A stretch of DNA of 43,968 bases from Cytophagaceae bacterium (GCA_947450865.1 CANFWR010000005.1:1-43968), one strand, 5' to 3'; shown: positions 1-8,331, counted from the first letter of the stretch. The notes: a model not told the origin generated them from the sequence alone. Program-made: numbers and translations.

Positions 1-1
1 A

Positions 2-211
2 GCTGACGATCGGTTTATGAATGGCCCTCGCGCCCTCGGTATCCAACCAGGTCTGAACCTAGAAGTGAATCTATTCAAATATGTGAAAGTGTTCGGCGGC
101 GCAAATTACCGCTTCGCTTTTGGGGAAGAGAAAACACACGGAATGTCAAGGGCTGCTGGTACGATTGGAGTGAAGGTGGGGGTTTTTGATTATCGCCGCG
201 TTAAAAGATAG
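2..211 (+). CDS. C-terminal fragment of a probable outer-membrane beta-barrel protein (5' truncated by window edge)
   Basis: The frame is open from base 2, so the gene begins upstream of the window; only about 69 codons are visible. The fragment alternates hydrophobic and polar residues (GLNLEVNLF, VKVFGGANYRFAFG, AAGTIGVKVGVFDY), which is the pattern of the last transmembrane beta-strands of a Bacteroidota outer-membrane or surface protein. It ends in a basic tail (RRVKR), not the classic terminal aromatic residue. The methionine at base 17 is internal, not a start. It converges on the nuo operon and probably shares the terminator at 320-354. The family cannot be named from this piece. Confidence 0.6.
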   Translation, partial: ADDRFMNGPRALGIQPGLNLEVNLFKYVKVFGGANYRFAFGEEKTHGMSRAAGTIGVKVGVFDYRRVKR

Positions 212-246
212 TAGATTAGAGAGTATAGAGTAGAGATTTAAAGCAT

Positions 247-392
247 AGAGCATAAAGAATAAAGCATAGAGTTGGAATCCGCTCCGCGGATACATTTACG
301 AAATGCGCTACTAAAATCATTAAAAAAGGGGATCAGATTGATCCCCTTTTTTAATACAAACTTTATGCTTTGTGCTCTATTCTTTATGCTTT
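247..392. repeat. Degenerate inverted repeat (AGAGCATAAAGAATA-type) enclosing two hairpins
   Basis: The 25 bases at 247-271 (core GCATAAAGAATA, with the iterated words AAAGCATAGAG and ATAGAG from about 212) are repeated in inverted orientation at 368-392, about 20 of 25 positions matching. Between them lie a small GC hairpin (ATCCGC at 277-282, GCGGAT at 286-291) and the terminator at 320-354. The short wandering units resemble in style the repeat arrays around the four-helix-bundle gene at 10907-11548, but no gene lies inside. The 212-456 gap holds no other recognisable feature. Confidence 0.6.
320..354. terminator. Bidirectional intrinsic terminator between the outer-membrane gene and nuoJ
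   Basis: A perfect 16-bp stem (GGGGATCA core at 328-335, TGATCCCC at 339-346, extended by A and T runs on both sides) has a 3-base loop, GAT. The A-tract and T-tract make it functional in both directions, as expected between convergent genes. Confidence 0.85.
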
Positions 393-409
393 CAAGAAGA
401 GAGCGAAAC

Positions 410-462
410 TTTTAAACATTTTTGAAAATTATTGCGCAGCACAATTTTTAAAATGTTTAAAA
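410..462. repeat. AT-rich stem-loop overlapping the end of nuoJ
   Basis: TTTTAAACATTTT at 410-422 is the exact inverted complement of AAAATGTTTAAAA at 450-462, and the stem continues inward with one or two mismatches, giving roughly 20 bp around a loop containing TTGCGCAGCACAA. The right arm covers the nuoJ stop codon (457-459). It could stabilise the nuo mRNA 3' end or help termination. The word AAACATT(C/T)TTGAAA recurs at 16571-16584. Confidence 0.5.
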
Positions 463-972
463 ATTACGCTCCCCTGCTTCGCGTTTACCTAACAACACCG
501 CACCCACCATCGCCACAAAGAACAAGATAGACACTAGCTCAAAAGGTAATAAGTATTCAGAATACAAGACCTTACCTAGGTTTTCGACCATACCCGTTTG
601 GGAAACAAAACCTTGCACCTGAGGAGTTTGGAAGTTATTTTGACGCACTAAAGCAATTAAAACCACTAAAAGTGAACCAGCGACTACTGAGCCTGCTAGC
701 TTCGTTAAATTCGATTTTGATTCGGGTTGGTTCTTGCGCAGATCAAACATCATGATCACGAAAAGGAATAGAACCATGATGGCCCCAGCGTAAACGATGA
801 TATTTACCGCCATCAAGAACTGTGCATTTAACAGGACGTAATGACCTGAAATGCAGAAAAAAGTGAACACTAAGTATAAAACTGAGTGAATGGGGTTCTT
901 CGCTAAAACGACCATTAGGGCGCTTAGTAAAGTTAAACCTGAAAGAAAATACCAAATATTAGAAATCTCCAT
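457..972 (-). CDS. nuoJ: NADH-quinone oxidoreductase subunit J
   Basis: This is the membrane subunit of respiratory complex I equivalent to ND6. The 171 residues hold about five hydrophobic segments. The conserved stretch NPIHSVLYLVFTF (about 26-38) and the glycine-rich, kinked helix containing VNIIVYAGAIMVLFLFVIMM (about 56-75) are typical of the family. It starts 6 bases after the nuoI stop. In most Bacteroidota nuoK follows directly; here the operon instead runs into a terminator region, so J is the last subunit in this cluster. The protein is full length with a normal end. Confidence 0.93.
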   Translation of the reverse strand: MEISNIWYFLSGLTLLSALMVVLAKNPIHSVLYLVFTFFCISGHYVLLNAQFLMAVNIIVYAGAIMVLFLFVIMMFDLRKNQPESKSNLTKLAGSVVAGSLLVVLIALVRQNNFQTPQVQGFVSQTGMVENLGKVLYSEYLLPFELVSILFFVAMVGAVLLGKREAGERNF

Positions 973-978
973 AAGAAT

Positions 979-1497
979 TTATTTCCAGCCCTCACGCAAG
1001 TAGCGTTGGTCCATTTTTTCAACTAATTTATCTTTCCCGTAAATCACCTCATCGCGGCTATTGAACACAGGAACCATTTGATCGTGGCGTAAGAAGATCG
1101 CCTCCTTAGGGCAAGCCTCCTCGCAAAGACCACAGAAAATGCAACGAAGCATGTTGATCTCGTATACTTTGGCATACTTCTCTTCGCGGTACAATTTCTC
1201 TTCGCCCTTCTTGCGCTCTTCAGCGACCATGGAAATGGCCTCCGCTGGACAAGCCACGGCACAAAGACCACAAGCCGTGCAACGTTCTGCACCCTGCTCA
1301 TCCTTCTTCAAGATGTGGTGACCGCGGTAAATAGGTCCTAAATAACGCGTTTGCTCTGGGTAACGAATCGTCACCGGTTTAGAGAAAAAGTGCTTTAACG
1401 TCGTCGCCATACCCCCTACGATCGCAGGAAGATACATACGTTCCGCTAAAGTCATTTCGCCTTGCTCGACTACCTTCGTTCGGTTACTTAATTTCAT
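979..1497 (-). CDS. nuoI: NADH-quinone oxidoreductase subunit I (8Fe ferredoxin-like)
   Basis: This peripheral-arm subunit carries clusters N6a and N6b and passes electrons towards N2 and quinone. Two complete motifs are visible: CTACGLCAVACP (about 74-85) and CIFCGLCEEACP (about 118-129), each CxxCxxCxxxCP. Length is 172 residues. The N-terminus is soluble with a short hydrophobic, membrane-associating stretch (LPAIVGGMATTLKHFF). It sits 4 bases downstream of nuoH in the standard order H-I-J. Confidence 0.96.
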   Translation of the reverse strand: MKLSNRTKVVEQGEMTLAERMYLPAIVGGMATTLKHFFSKPVTIRYPEQTRYLGPIYRGHHILKKDEQGAERCTACGLCAVACPAEAISMVAEERKKGEEKLYREEKYAKVYEINMLRCIFCGLCEEACPKEAIFLRHDQMVPVFNSRDEVIYGKDKLVEKMDQRYLREGWK

Positions 1498-1501
1498 ATT
1501 G

Positions 1502-2626
1502 CTATGCTAATTTTTTCTTCACAAATAATTGATCGTACACCACGATTCCCGCGATGAAAACGACCACTCCACCGATTCCAATTAGAATCTGTTGGTCTAA
1601 TAATACGCCTAATCCAGTTACTACCACATTAAACATCGCTAAAGGAATTAAGCCTGACCAGCCTAAGCCCATTAATTGATCGTAGCGGAAACGGGGTAAA
1701 GTCCAGCGCACCCACATAAAGATGAATACGAAGGCCAAAGCCTTTCCAATCAAGGCACCTGCTCCAATCAACGTCGCTGCCGTAGCACCTAATTGAGCCG
1801 TCACAAAATCGATACCAGGGTAATCATATCCGCCAAAATAAAGCGTCGCCATTACCGCTCCCGAAATAAACATATTGATGTATTCCGCGAACAAATAGAA
1901 GCCTAACTTCATCGAAGAGTATTCCGTGTGGTATCCACCGATTAATTCAGTCTCACACTCTGGTAAGTCAAAAGGCGTACGGTTACACTCCGCAAAGGCA
2001 CAAATCAAGAAGATGATAAAACCCATCGGTTGGTACAAGATGTTCCAGTGACCGTTTTGTTGAGCCTCCACAATTGCCTTGGTTGAAAGAGAACCTGTCA
2101 TCATCAAAATCGCGATGATCGAAAGACCCATTGCTAATTCGTAAGAGATGTTTTGGGACGCAGCACGAATCGCGCCTAACAAAGAATACTTGTTATTAGA
2201 TGCCCAGCCACCGATTAAGATGCCATAAACACCTAAAGAAACGATTCCAAACACCCATAAAATACCGATGTTCACATCGATGCCTTGCAAATCAAATGTT
2301 ACATCACCGATGGTGATTGTATCTCCAAAAGGAACCACCGCCGAGGTCATCAAAGCCGTCAACATCGACAAACAAGGGCCCATAATGAATAACCATTTGT
2401 TTGAGTTAGCTGGAATGAAATCCTCTTTCATAAACATCTTCACCGCATCCGCTAAAGGCTGCAAAATCCCAAAAGGACCCGCACGATCCGGACCAATACG
2501 GTCTTGCATAAAGGCCGCGATCTTACGCTCGAAATACGTTGAATAAGCTGCAACCCCTAAAGTGATCAAGAAGATGACCCCGATGAAGGAAGCTTTGGCA
2601 ATAAAAACTGAATCAAATAAGTTCAT
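1502..2626 (-). CDS. nuoH: NADH-quinone oxidoreductase subunit H
   Basis: This membrane subunit, equivalent to ND1, forms the quinone-entry chamber at the junction of the two arms. The 374 residues contain about eight or nine hydrophobic helices. Family signatures are visible: the AAFMQDRIGPDRAGPFG region (about 37-53) and the acidic loop RTPFDLPECETELIGGYHTE (about 216-235), which lines the entrance to the proton route. The start abuts the nuoG stop with no gap, indicating translational coupling. Confidence 0.96.
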   Translation of the reverse strand: MNLFDSVFIAKASFIGVIFLITLGVAAYSTYFERKIAAFMQDRIGPDRAGPFGILQPLADAVKMFMKEDFIPANSNKWLFIMGPCLSMLTALMTSAVVPFGDTITIGDVTFDLQGIDVNIGILWVFGIVSLGVYGILIGGWASNNKYSLLGAIRAASQNISYELAMGLSIIAILMMTGSLSTKAIVEAQQNGHWNILYQPMGFIIFLICAFAECNRTPFDLPECETELIGGYHTEYSSMKLGFYLFAEYINMFISGAVMATLYFGGYDYPGIDFVTAQLGATAATLIGAGALIGKALAFVFIFMWVRWTLPRFRYDQLMGLGWSGLIPLAMFNVVVTGLGVLLDQQILIGIGGVVVFIAGIVVYDQLFVKKKLA

Positions 2627-3658
2627 CTATTTCTTTTTAGATTTAGGTAAAGCAGGTTGAATGCCTAAAAAACTACGGTCACGATCGTCATTGATTTGCT
2701 TGTAATCACGTGCCGCTTGTAATACTGGGAACGCAGGCTTAATCAAATTCGCACCATATTTATTCGCTGAGATCACCGAATGACGAGACACGTTCGTCGG
2801 TCCTTCAATCACCCAATCAGACGTCTTTTTCTTGTCAAAACGACAGCCATTACAAATGAAATCCGTTACTTCGCCCCACATGTTCTTACGACCTGTTACA
2901 CGAATTACTTCATCTCCTTTGTACCAGATTGTTGCCTTTCCAGAACATTTCTCACACTCGCAATGTGCATCTACAGGCTTCGAGAACCAAACACGGCTCT
3001 TGAAACGGTAGGTTTTATCTGTCAATGCACCCACCGGACACACATCGATCACGTTACCAGAGAAGTCGTTATCAATCGCTTTCTCAATGTAGGTACTGAT
3101 TTCCGCATGATCTCCGCGGTGCATCACCCCGTGAACACGACCATCCGTGATTTGATCCGCTGTATACACACAACGGTAGCACAAGATGCAACGGTTCATG
3201 TTCAGCTGAATGTTTGGACCTAAATCCGTCGGCTCGAAGGTATTACGCTCTTCTACCGTACGCGTCGATGAAACACCGTGCTCGAACGAGAAGTCTTGCA
3301 AGTGACATTCACCCGCTTGGTCACACACTGGGCAATCCAATGGGTGATTTAATAACAAGAATTCCACGATGCCCTTGCGTGTTTCTAACACATCTTCGTT
3401 CACCGTATTTTCCACGATCATCCCGTCTTGAACGGCTGTAATGCAGGCTGGAACTAATTTAGGCATTGGACGAGGATCTTTTTCAGAACCCGCCGTCACC
3501 TTCACTAAACAAGCACGGCATTTTCCACCTGAACCTTTCAAAGGCTCATAATAGCACATAGCTGGCGGAGCGACCTCAGGCCCGATCATGCGAGCTGCCT
3601 GCATGATGGTGGTTCCTGGTTCTACCTCAAGGGTGATATTATCTATCGTAACTTTCAT
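2627..3658 (-). CDS. nuoG: NADH-quinone oxidoreductase subunit G, short form (iron-sulfur domains only)
   Basis: The product has 343 residues from the methionine in MKVTIDNITLEVE. A 33-base upstream extension would overlap nuoF and precede the ferredoxin fold, so it is rejected. In order: a [2Fe-2S] domain (C-x-n-CxxC, then C in KLVPAC), a His-ligated cluster motif (HPLDCPVCDQAGEC), a CxxCxxC motif (RCILCYRC) with a later Cys in DVCPVGAL, and a further CxCxxC plus CNGC pair near residues 230-275. The large molybdopterin-like domain of proteobacterial NuoG (about 900 residues) is absent. Short NuoG is, to my knowledge, usual in Bacteroidota, so I read it as a lineage feature and not a broken gene. 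Confidence 0.92.
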   Translation of the reverse strand: MKVTIDNITLEVEPGTTIMQAARMIGPEVAPPAMCYYEPLKGSGGKCRACLVKVTAGSEKDPRPMPKLVPACITAVQDGMIVENTVNEDVLETRKGIVEFLLLNHPLDCPVCDQAGECHLQDFSFEHGVSSTRTVEERNTFEPTDLGPNIQLNMNRCILCYRCVYTADQITDGRVHGVMHRGDHAEISTYIEKAIDNDFSGNVIDVCPVGALTDKTYRFKSRVWFSKPVDAHCECEKCSGKATIWYKGDEVIRVTGRKNMWGEVTDFICNGCRFDKKKTSDWVIEGPTNVSRHSVISANKYGANLIKPAFPVLQAARDYKQINDDRDRSFLGIQPALPKSKKK

Positions 3659-3678
3659 ATTCGTTAATTTCTGCCAAA

Positions 3679-5019
3679 TTATTTTGTCCAACTAGCCCCC
3701 TTGCGCATAAATACCGCGCCTGGTTTTGTCGCTAATTCTGGGTGTTCAATATGCCACTCGAACTCATCGCGGAAATGGCGAATCGCCGCAGCCACTGGCC
3801 AAGACGCCGCATCCCCTAATGGACAAATCGTATTTCCTTCAATTTTCTTCGCTACATCGACTAACAAATCGATGTCCTCTTTGCGGCCTTGACCGTGCTC
3901 GATGCGGTTTAATACCTTGTCCATCCAACCCGTTCCTTCGCGGCATGGAGAACATTGTCCACATGATTCGTGGTGGTAGAATTTCGCAAATGTCAACGTA
4001 TTGTGAACAATACAAGCTGTCTCATCCATGACCACAAAACCTCCTGAACCTAACATCGTACCGGATATAAAACCTCCATCCGATAAAGATTCATAAGTCA
4101 TCAAACGCTTCTCTCCTGCCGCAGTCGTTAAGATTAACTCAGCTGGCAAGATAGGCACAGACGAACCACCGGCTACGACTGCTTTTAATTTATGTCCATC
4201 GCGAATACCGCCGCACCATTCATCGGAATAGATGAAGTCTTCGACCGTAATCCCCAATGGGATCTCGTAAACACCTGGTTTTTTGATGTGACCAGACGCG
4301 GAGATTAATTTTGTACCTGTACTACGTCCTACACCTATAGCCGCATAAGCATCGCCACCGTTATTCACGATCCACGAAGTAGCTGCGATAGATTCCACGT
4401 TATTCACTACCGTAGGACATTGCCATAAACCTTTCACCGCTGGGAAAGGTGGCTTATTACGAGGATTACCTCTTTTACCTTCTAAAGATTCTAATAAAGC
4501 GGTTTCTTCTCCGCAGATATAAGCTCCACCACCAGGCTGAACAAATAGATCTAGATCGTAACCTGAACCCAATATATTCTTTCCTAATAATCCTTTATCG
4601 TAAGCCTCTTGAATCGCTTTTTCTAAAATATTGATCACATACATCAATTCACCACGCACATAGATGTACGAGGTGTTTGCGCCTAGGGCAAACGAAGAAA
4701 CAATCATTCCTTCGATTAAGGTATGCGGTGATTTCCACATCAAATAGTGATCCTTGAACGTACCAGGCTCTGATTCGTCCGCATTACACACTAAATAACG
4801 AGGTACACCCTCTGGTTTAGCTAAGAATGACCACTTCATACCTACCGGGAAACCTGCGCCTCCACGGCCACGAAGACCTGACTTTTTCACTTCTTCAGTG
4901 ACTTCGTCAGGAGTCATTTTTTTAATCGCTTTTTTGACCGCTGAATACCCACCATGCTTCATGAACACGTCTATGGTGTCGATGTTAGGTACGTCTATAT
5001 GTTCGGTTAATATCTTCAT
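3679..5019 (-). CDS. nuoF: NADH-quinone oxidoreductase subunit F (NADH/FMN-binding)
   Basis: This subunit oxidises NADH through FMN and holds cluster N3. Visible are the FMN-binding RGRGGAGFPVGMKW (about 50-63), the NADH-binding GGGAYICGEETALLESLEG (about 163-181) and the N3 ligands SCGQCSPCREG with CPLGDAASW further on. It is 446 residues, a normal family length. It starts 8 bases after the nuoE stop and is followed by nuoG after 20 bases. Confidence 0.97.
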   Translation of the reverse strand: MKILTEHIDVPNIDTIDVFMKHGGYSAVKKAIKKMTPDEVTEEVKKSGLRGRGGAGFPVGMKWSFLAKPEGVPRYLVCNADESEPGTFKDHYLMWKSPHTLIEGMIVSSFALGANTSYIYVRGELMYVINILEKAIQEAYDKGLLGKNILGSGYDLDLFVQPGGGAYICGEETALLESLEGKRGNPRNKPPFPAVKGLWQCPTVVNNVESIAATSWIVNNGGDAYAAIGVGRSTGTKLISASGHIKKPGVYEIPLGITVEDFIYSDEWCGGIRDGHKLKAVVAGGSSVPILPAELILTTAAGEKRLMTYESLSDGGFISGTMLGSGGFVVMDETACIVHNTLTFAKFYHHESCGQCSPCREGTGWMDKVLNRIEHGQGRKEDIDLLVDVAKKIEGNTICPLGDAASWPVAAAIRHFRDEFEWHIEHPELATKPGAVFMRKGASWTK

Positions 5020-5027
5020 CCTAGGCC

Positions 5028-5513
5028 TTATTTGCTCAATTCATCAATAATTTCATCCACCTTTTCGTTCGTTAGGTGCATGTAGTATTTTTCACGGATT
5101 TGGAATACAGGACCCCATCCGCAAGCGGCTAAACACTCCACTTCTTTGATGGTAAACTTGCCATCTTTCGTCGTTTCGCCTGTTATAATATTCAAACGTT
5201 TCTTCAAGTGATCGTATACTTCTACGCCACCCATTAAGCAACAAGGACCCGTCCGGCAATACTCTATCACATGCTCTCCTACCGGCTCCAAGTGGAACAT
5301 CGTGTAGAAAGATGCTACCTCGTATACTTCGATCGGACTGATGTCCATTAGGGTCGCTACATAATCCATCACCTCTGGCGAGCACCACTTCCACTCCGCT
5401 TGCGCTAAGTGAAGGATGGGTAAAATAGCCGACTTCTGCTTCCCTTCTGGGTAGCGGGCGATAATCTTTTTCACTAATTCCAGCGTTTCTGCTGGGAAAA
5501 CAATCTTGCTCAT
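5028..5513 (-). CDS. nuoE: NADH-quinone oxidoreductase subunit E (thioredoxin-like [2Fe-2S])
   Basis: This 161-residue protein carries cluster N1a of the NADH dehydrogenase module. The ligands are the CxxxxC of CRTGPC (about 95-100) and the CxxxC of CLAAC (about 136-140) in the expected thioredoxin-like fold. The N-terminal helical domain (LPILHLAQAEWKW) is intact. The gene lies 3 bases downstream of nuoD and forms a module with nuoF and nuoG. Confidence 0.95.
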   Translation of the reverse strand: MSKIVFPAETLELVKKIIARYPEGKQKSAILPILHLAQAEWKWCSPEVMDYVATLMDISPIEVYEVASFYTMFHLEPVGEHVIEYCRTGPCCLMGGVEVYDHLKKRLNIITGETTKDGKFTIKEVECLAACGWGPVFQIREKYYMHLTNEKVDEIIDELSK

Positions 5514-5516
5514 GTC

Positions 5517-6752
5517 TTAAGTATCTAACTCTCCTGCAATAACGTTCATCGATGACATCGTTACGATCGCATCTGAAAGGGTGGTTCCCTTGATCATCTC
5601 TGGGAAAGCCTGGTAATATATAAATCCGGGACGACGGAATTTCAAACGGTAAGGAGTACGACCTCCGTCAGAAACCAAGTGGAAACCTAATTCCCCGTTT
5701 CCGCCTTCTACTGAATGGTAAACCTCTCCTACAGGTGCATCGATCTCTCCCATCACAATTTTGAAGTGGTAGATCAAGGCCTCCATGTTATGGTAAACGT
5801 CCTGCTTATCTGGTAAATAATAATGCGGCGCATCTGCGTGGTATGGCCCTTCAGGAAGGTTGTCCATTGCTTGTTGAATGATGCGCAAACTTTGCCACAT
5901 CTCCTCTTCCCGCACTAAGAAACGATCATACGTATCTCCTTTTGTACCTACTGGCACATCGAATTCGAAATCTTCGTATGAAGAATACGGGTTCATGGCG
6001 CGTACATCGTAATCCACACCCGCCGCACGCAAGTTAGGACCTGTAAATCCGTAGTTCAAAGCGCGCTCGGCCGAAATCCCACCCACGTTTTGGGTACGAT
6101 CCATGAAGATACGGTTACGCATCACCAAGCCTTCGAATTCTTTTAAAGCTGCTGGAAGTTCTTTTAATAATTTTTGGATTTTCTCGATCGCTACAGGCGT
6201 GAAATCACGCTCCATACCTCCGAAACGACCCATATTCGTCGTCAGACGTGCACCGCACATCTCTTCATAAATCTCATAGATGAACTCTCTCCATTGGTAT
6301 ACATACAAGAAACCCGTTAAGGCTCCGGTATCTACCGCTAGGATGGAATTACAAACAATGTGATCCGTTAGACGCGCAAGTTCCATCATGATTACACGCA
6401 TGTATTGCGCACGCTTGGGAACTTCGATACCTAACAATTTCTCCACCGTCATGTGCCAGCCCATATTATTAATAGGAGCTGAACAATAGTTCATGCGGTC
6501 TGTTAAAGTCGTGATTTGATAGAAAGGACGACGTTCTGCGATTTTCTCAAAGGCCCGGTGGATATAACCTACCGTTTGCTCCGCGTCTACGATGGTTTCT
6601 CCGTCCATCGTTAAGATGTTTTGGAAGATACCGTGTGTCGCCGGGTGCGTAGGACCTAAGTTTAACGTAGATAATTCATTCACATAAGGTCCCCCTTTTT
6701 GTGTTTTATCTAATCCTACATTAGGGCTGTTTACTAAAGCTATTTCAGACAT
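5517..6752 (-). CDS. nuoD: NADH-quinone oxidoreductase subunit D (49 kDa type)
   Basis: This 411-residue peripheral subunit lines the quinone pocket next to NuoB. The signature LGPTHPATHG (about 32-41) provides the quinone-contact His. The family motifs MNYCSAPINN, RIFMDRTQNVG and the C-terminal GELGFHLVSDGG and FRRPGF are all present. It is a separate gene from nuoC, not a CD fusion; 9 bases separate them. Confidence 0.96.
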   Translation of the reverse strand: MSEIALVNSPNVGLDKTQKGGPYVNELSTLNLGPTHPATHGIFQNILTMDGETIVDAEQTVGYIHRAFEKIAERRPFYQITTLTDRMNYCSAPINNMGWHMTVEKLLGIEVPKRAQYMRVIMMELARLTDHIVCNSILAVDTGALTGFLYVYQWREFIYEIYEEMCGARLTTNMGRFGGMERDFTPVAIEKIQKLLKELPAALKEFEGLVMRNRIFMDRTQNVGGISAERALNYGFTGPNLRAAGVDYDVRAMNPYSSYEDFEFDVPVGTKGDTYDRFLVREEEMWQSLRIIQQAMDNLPEGPYHADAPHYYLPDKQDVYHNMEALIYHFKIVMGEIDAPVGEVYHSVEGGNGELGFHLVSDGGRTPYRLKFRRPGFIYYQAFPEMIKGTTLSDAIVTMSSMNVIAGELDT

Positions 6753-6761
6753 GTCTATTTA

Positions 6762-7262
6762 TTATCGTCCAAACAATTCATCAATCTTATCGTGACGCGT
6801 CGCATCCTCTAACGGATATTCTTTACGCATCGGGTGGTAATCCATCTCGTCCATATTCAGGATACGGGTTAAGTTAGGGTGACCTTCGAAGATGATACCA
6901 TAAAAATCAAACGCCTCGCGCTCCATCCAGTTTGCCGTAGCAAAAAGGCCAGTTATTGTAGGGAAAGTAGGCGCTTCGATAGGCGCATAGGCCTTAATCC
7001 AAAGACGCACGTTATTTTCCAAAGAATGTAAGTGGTAAATCACTCCCAATTCTTGCCCTTTCGCGTCTGGAAAATGAATCCCCGCTAAATCAGTCAAAAA
7101 TTGAAACTTAAATACCGGGTGTGCATATAAGAAGTGGATCATCGGAACGATATTTTCTACCGCGGTAGTCACCTGCAAAATGCCATGTGACTCCCCTACT
7201 CCATAAACTCCTTCTTCGCCAAACTGCGCTTGAAGCGCCTCGATTATCTTTTCGTTCATCAT
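6762..7262 (-). CDS. nuoC: NADH-quinone oxidoreductase subunit C (30 kDa type)
   Basis: This 166-residue subunit ends with the family signature (WMEREAFDFYGIIFEGHPNLTRIL, quoted only in part here as EREAFDFYGI, about 113-122, and the MRKEYPLED end near 145-153). The start ATG at 7262 overlaps the nuoB stop as TAATG. A second ATG lies one codon later and cannot be excluded. It is a structural partner of NuoD in the connecting module. Confidence 0.93.
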   Translation of the reverse strand: MMNEKIIEALQAQFGEEGVYGVGESHGILQVTTAVENIVPMIHFLYAHPVFKFQFLTDLAGIHFPDAKGQELGVIYHLHSLENNVRLWIKAYAPIEAPTFPTITGLFATANWMEREAFDFYGIIFEGHPNLTRILNMDEMDYHPMRKEYPLEDATRHDKIDELFGR

Positions 7263-7810
7263 TATTCGATTCCGTATGAAGCTAATAAAGCCTTGTATTC
7301 TGGTTCATTTCTTCTGCGCGTTGTCTCCTTTTTCGCTAATTCTTGGATCTGCATAAAGCCATCCAAAATTTGCTCTGGACGCGGCGGGCAACCTGGCACA
7401 TATACGTCTACTGGGATGATACGGTCAATTCCTTGCAGAACAGAATACGTATCAAAAATACCTCCAGAACACGCACAAGCACCTACCGATAAAACCCAAC
7501 GTGGCTCAGCCATTTGGAGATATACCTGTTTTACAACCGGCGCCATCTTCTTAGAGATGGTTCCCATCACCATCAAAACGTCCGCTTGACGTGCAGAGAA
7601 ACTTAAACGTTCCGCACCAAAACGACCGATATCATAATGAGATGCCATCGTAGACATAAACTCAATACCACAGCAAGATGTTGCAAAGGGTAAAGGCCAA
7701 AGTGAATTAGCTCTCGCTAAACCCACTAAACTATCTAAAGACGTAGCAAAAAAACCAGCTCCCTCTACTCCAGCGGGCGCCTCTACGATATTAACTGAAG
7801 AATCACTCAT
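7262..7810 (-). CDS. nuoB: NADH-quinone oxidoreductase subunit B (cluster N2)
   Basis: NuoB holds the terminal cluster N2 next to quinone. The tandem-cysteine motif ATSCCGIEF, the Cys in GACACSGG and [12 protein letters not shown] give the N2 ligands. I start it at 7810 (MSDSSVNIV, 182 residues), which makes a TAATG overlap with the nuoA stop. An in-frame ATG four codons earlier would lie inside nuoA and is less likely. The N-terminal ~20 residues are not conserved-looking. Confidence 0.95.
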   Translation of the reverse strand: MSDSSVNIVEAPAGVEGAGFFATSLDSLVGLARANSLWPLPFATSCCGIEFMSTMASHYDIGRFGAERLSFSARQADVLMVMGTISKKMAPVVKQVYLQMAEPRWVLSVGACACSGGIFDTYSVLQGIDRIIPVDVYVPGCPPRPEQILDGFMQIQELAKKETTRRRNEPEYKALLASYGIE

Positions 7811-8178
7811 TATTTCTCCCACTTTAAAATTCCTTTTTTCAATACGTATAAGAAGCCTACTAAAAGCAAGCCCATGAAAACTAACATTTCATAGAAACCG
7901 TTCCAAGACAATTGTTTGAAGTTAACCGCCCAAGGATACATAAAGACGATTTCTATATCAAATAGCACAAATAGAATGGCTACTAAAAAATACTTAACAG
8001 AGATAGGGGTACGCGCATCACCGATCGATTCAATCCCGCATTCGAAAGTATCATCTTTCTCTTTAGAATGTCTTTTAGGACCTAATGCGTGGGTGGCTAA
8101 CATCGTAGCGACGATAAATGCCAATGCAGCTGCTAGCTGAACAAAAATAGGAAGGAAATCCTGAGGTTGATAGTTCAT
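7810..8178 (-). CDS. nuoA: NADH-quinone oxidoreductase subunit A
   Basis: This 122-residue membrane subunit, equivalent to ND3, has three hydrophobic helices (about 9-30, 62-82 and 95-114). The first loop carries the FECGIES motif (Cys at about 47) seen in the ND3 quinone-site loop, and the second helix reads [13 protein letters not shown]. It is the first gene of nuoA-J and is transcribed away from guaB. No strong promoter box was found; TAGATTTT about 45 bases upstream is one mismatch from the consensus. Confidence 0.95.
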   Translation of the reverse strand: MNYQPQDFLPIFVQLAAALAFIVATMLATHALGPKRHSKEKDDTFECGIESIGDARTPISVKYFLVAILFVLFDIEIVFMYPWAVNFKQLSWNGFYEMLVFMGLLLVGFLYVLKKGILKWEK

Positions 8179-8238
8179 TACGAAGGCTTAAAAATTCAAG
8201 CCGCAATTTACAGCTAAAAATCTAAATCTGGGAGAAAA

Positions 8239-8283
8239 TTTCAGAAAAGGATTGAATTATTTCAGAAATTTCGTGTAATTTTG
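8239..8283 (+). promoter_or_regulatory. guaB promoter with a paired direct repeat
   Basis: A -7 box TAATTTTG lies at 8276-8283 with TTG at 8252-8254, 21 bp upstream, matching the Bacteroidota sigma-ABfr type. The word TTTCAGAAA occurs at 8239-8247 and again at 8260-8268, exactly 21 bp apart (about two helical turns), straddling the -33 region. That spacing is what a dimeric regulator would use, but no regulator is known here. Confidence 0.6.
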
Positions 8284-8331
8284 TCCTGCAAATAAGGGCA
8301 CTCATTCAACACCCGGTACAAATTATTTGCT

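Noticed and set aside
2780-3223. 147-codon plus-strand frame opposite nuoG
   Set aside because: Antisense shadow of nuoG, with no promoter or family features.
2627-3658. Frameshifted or truncated nuoG pseudogene
   Set aside because: The stop abuts the nuoH start, all iron-sulfur motifs are intact and the short form is usual in this phylum.
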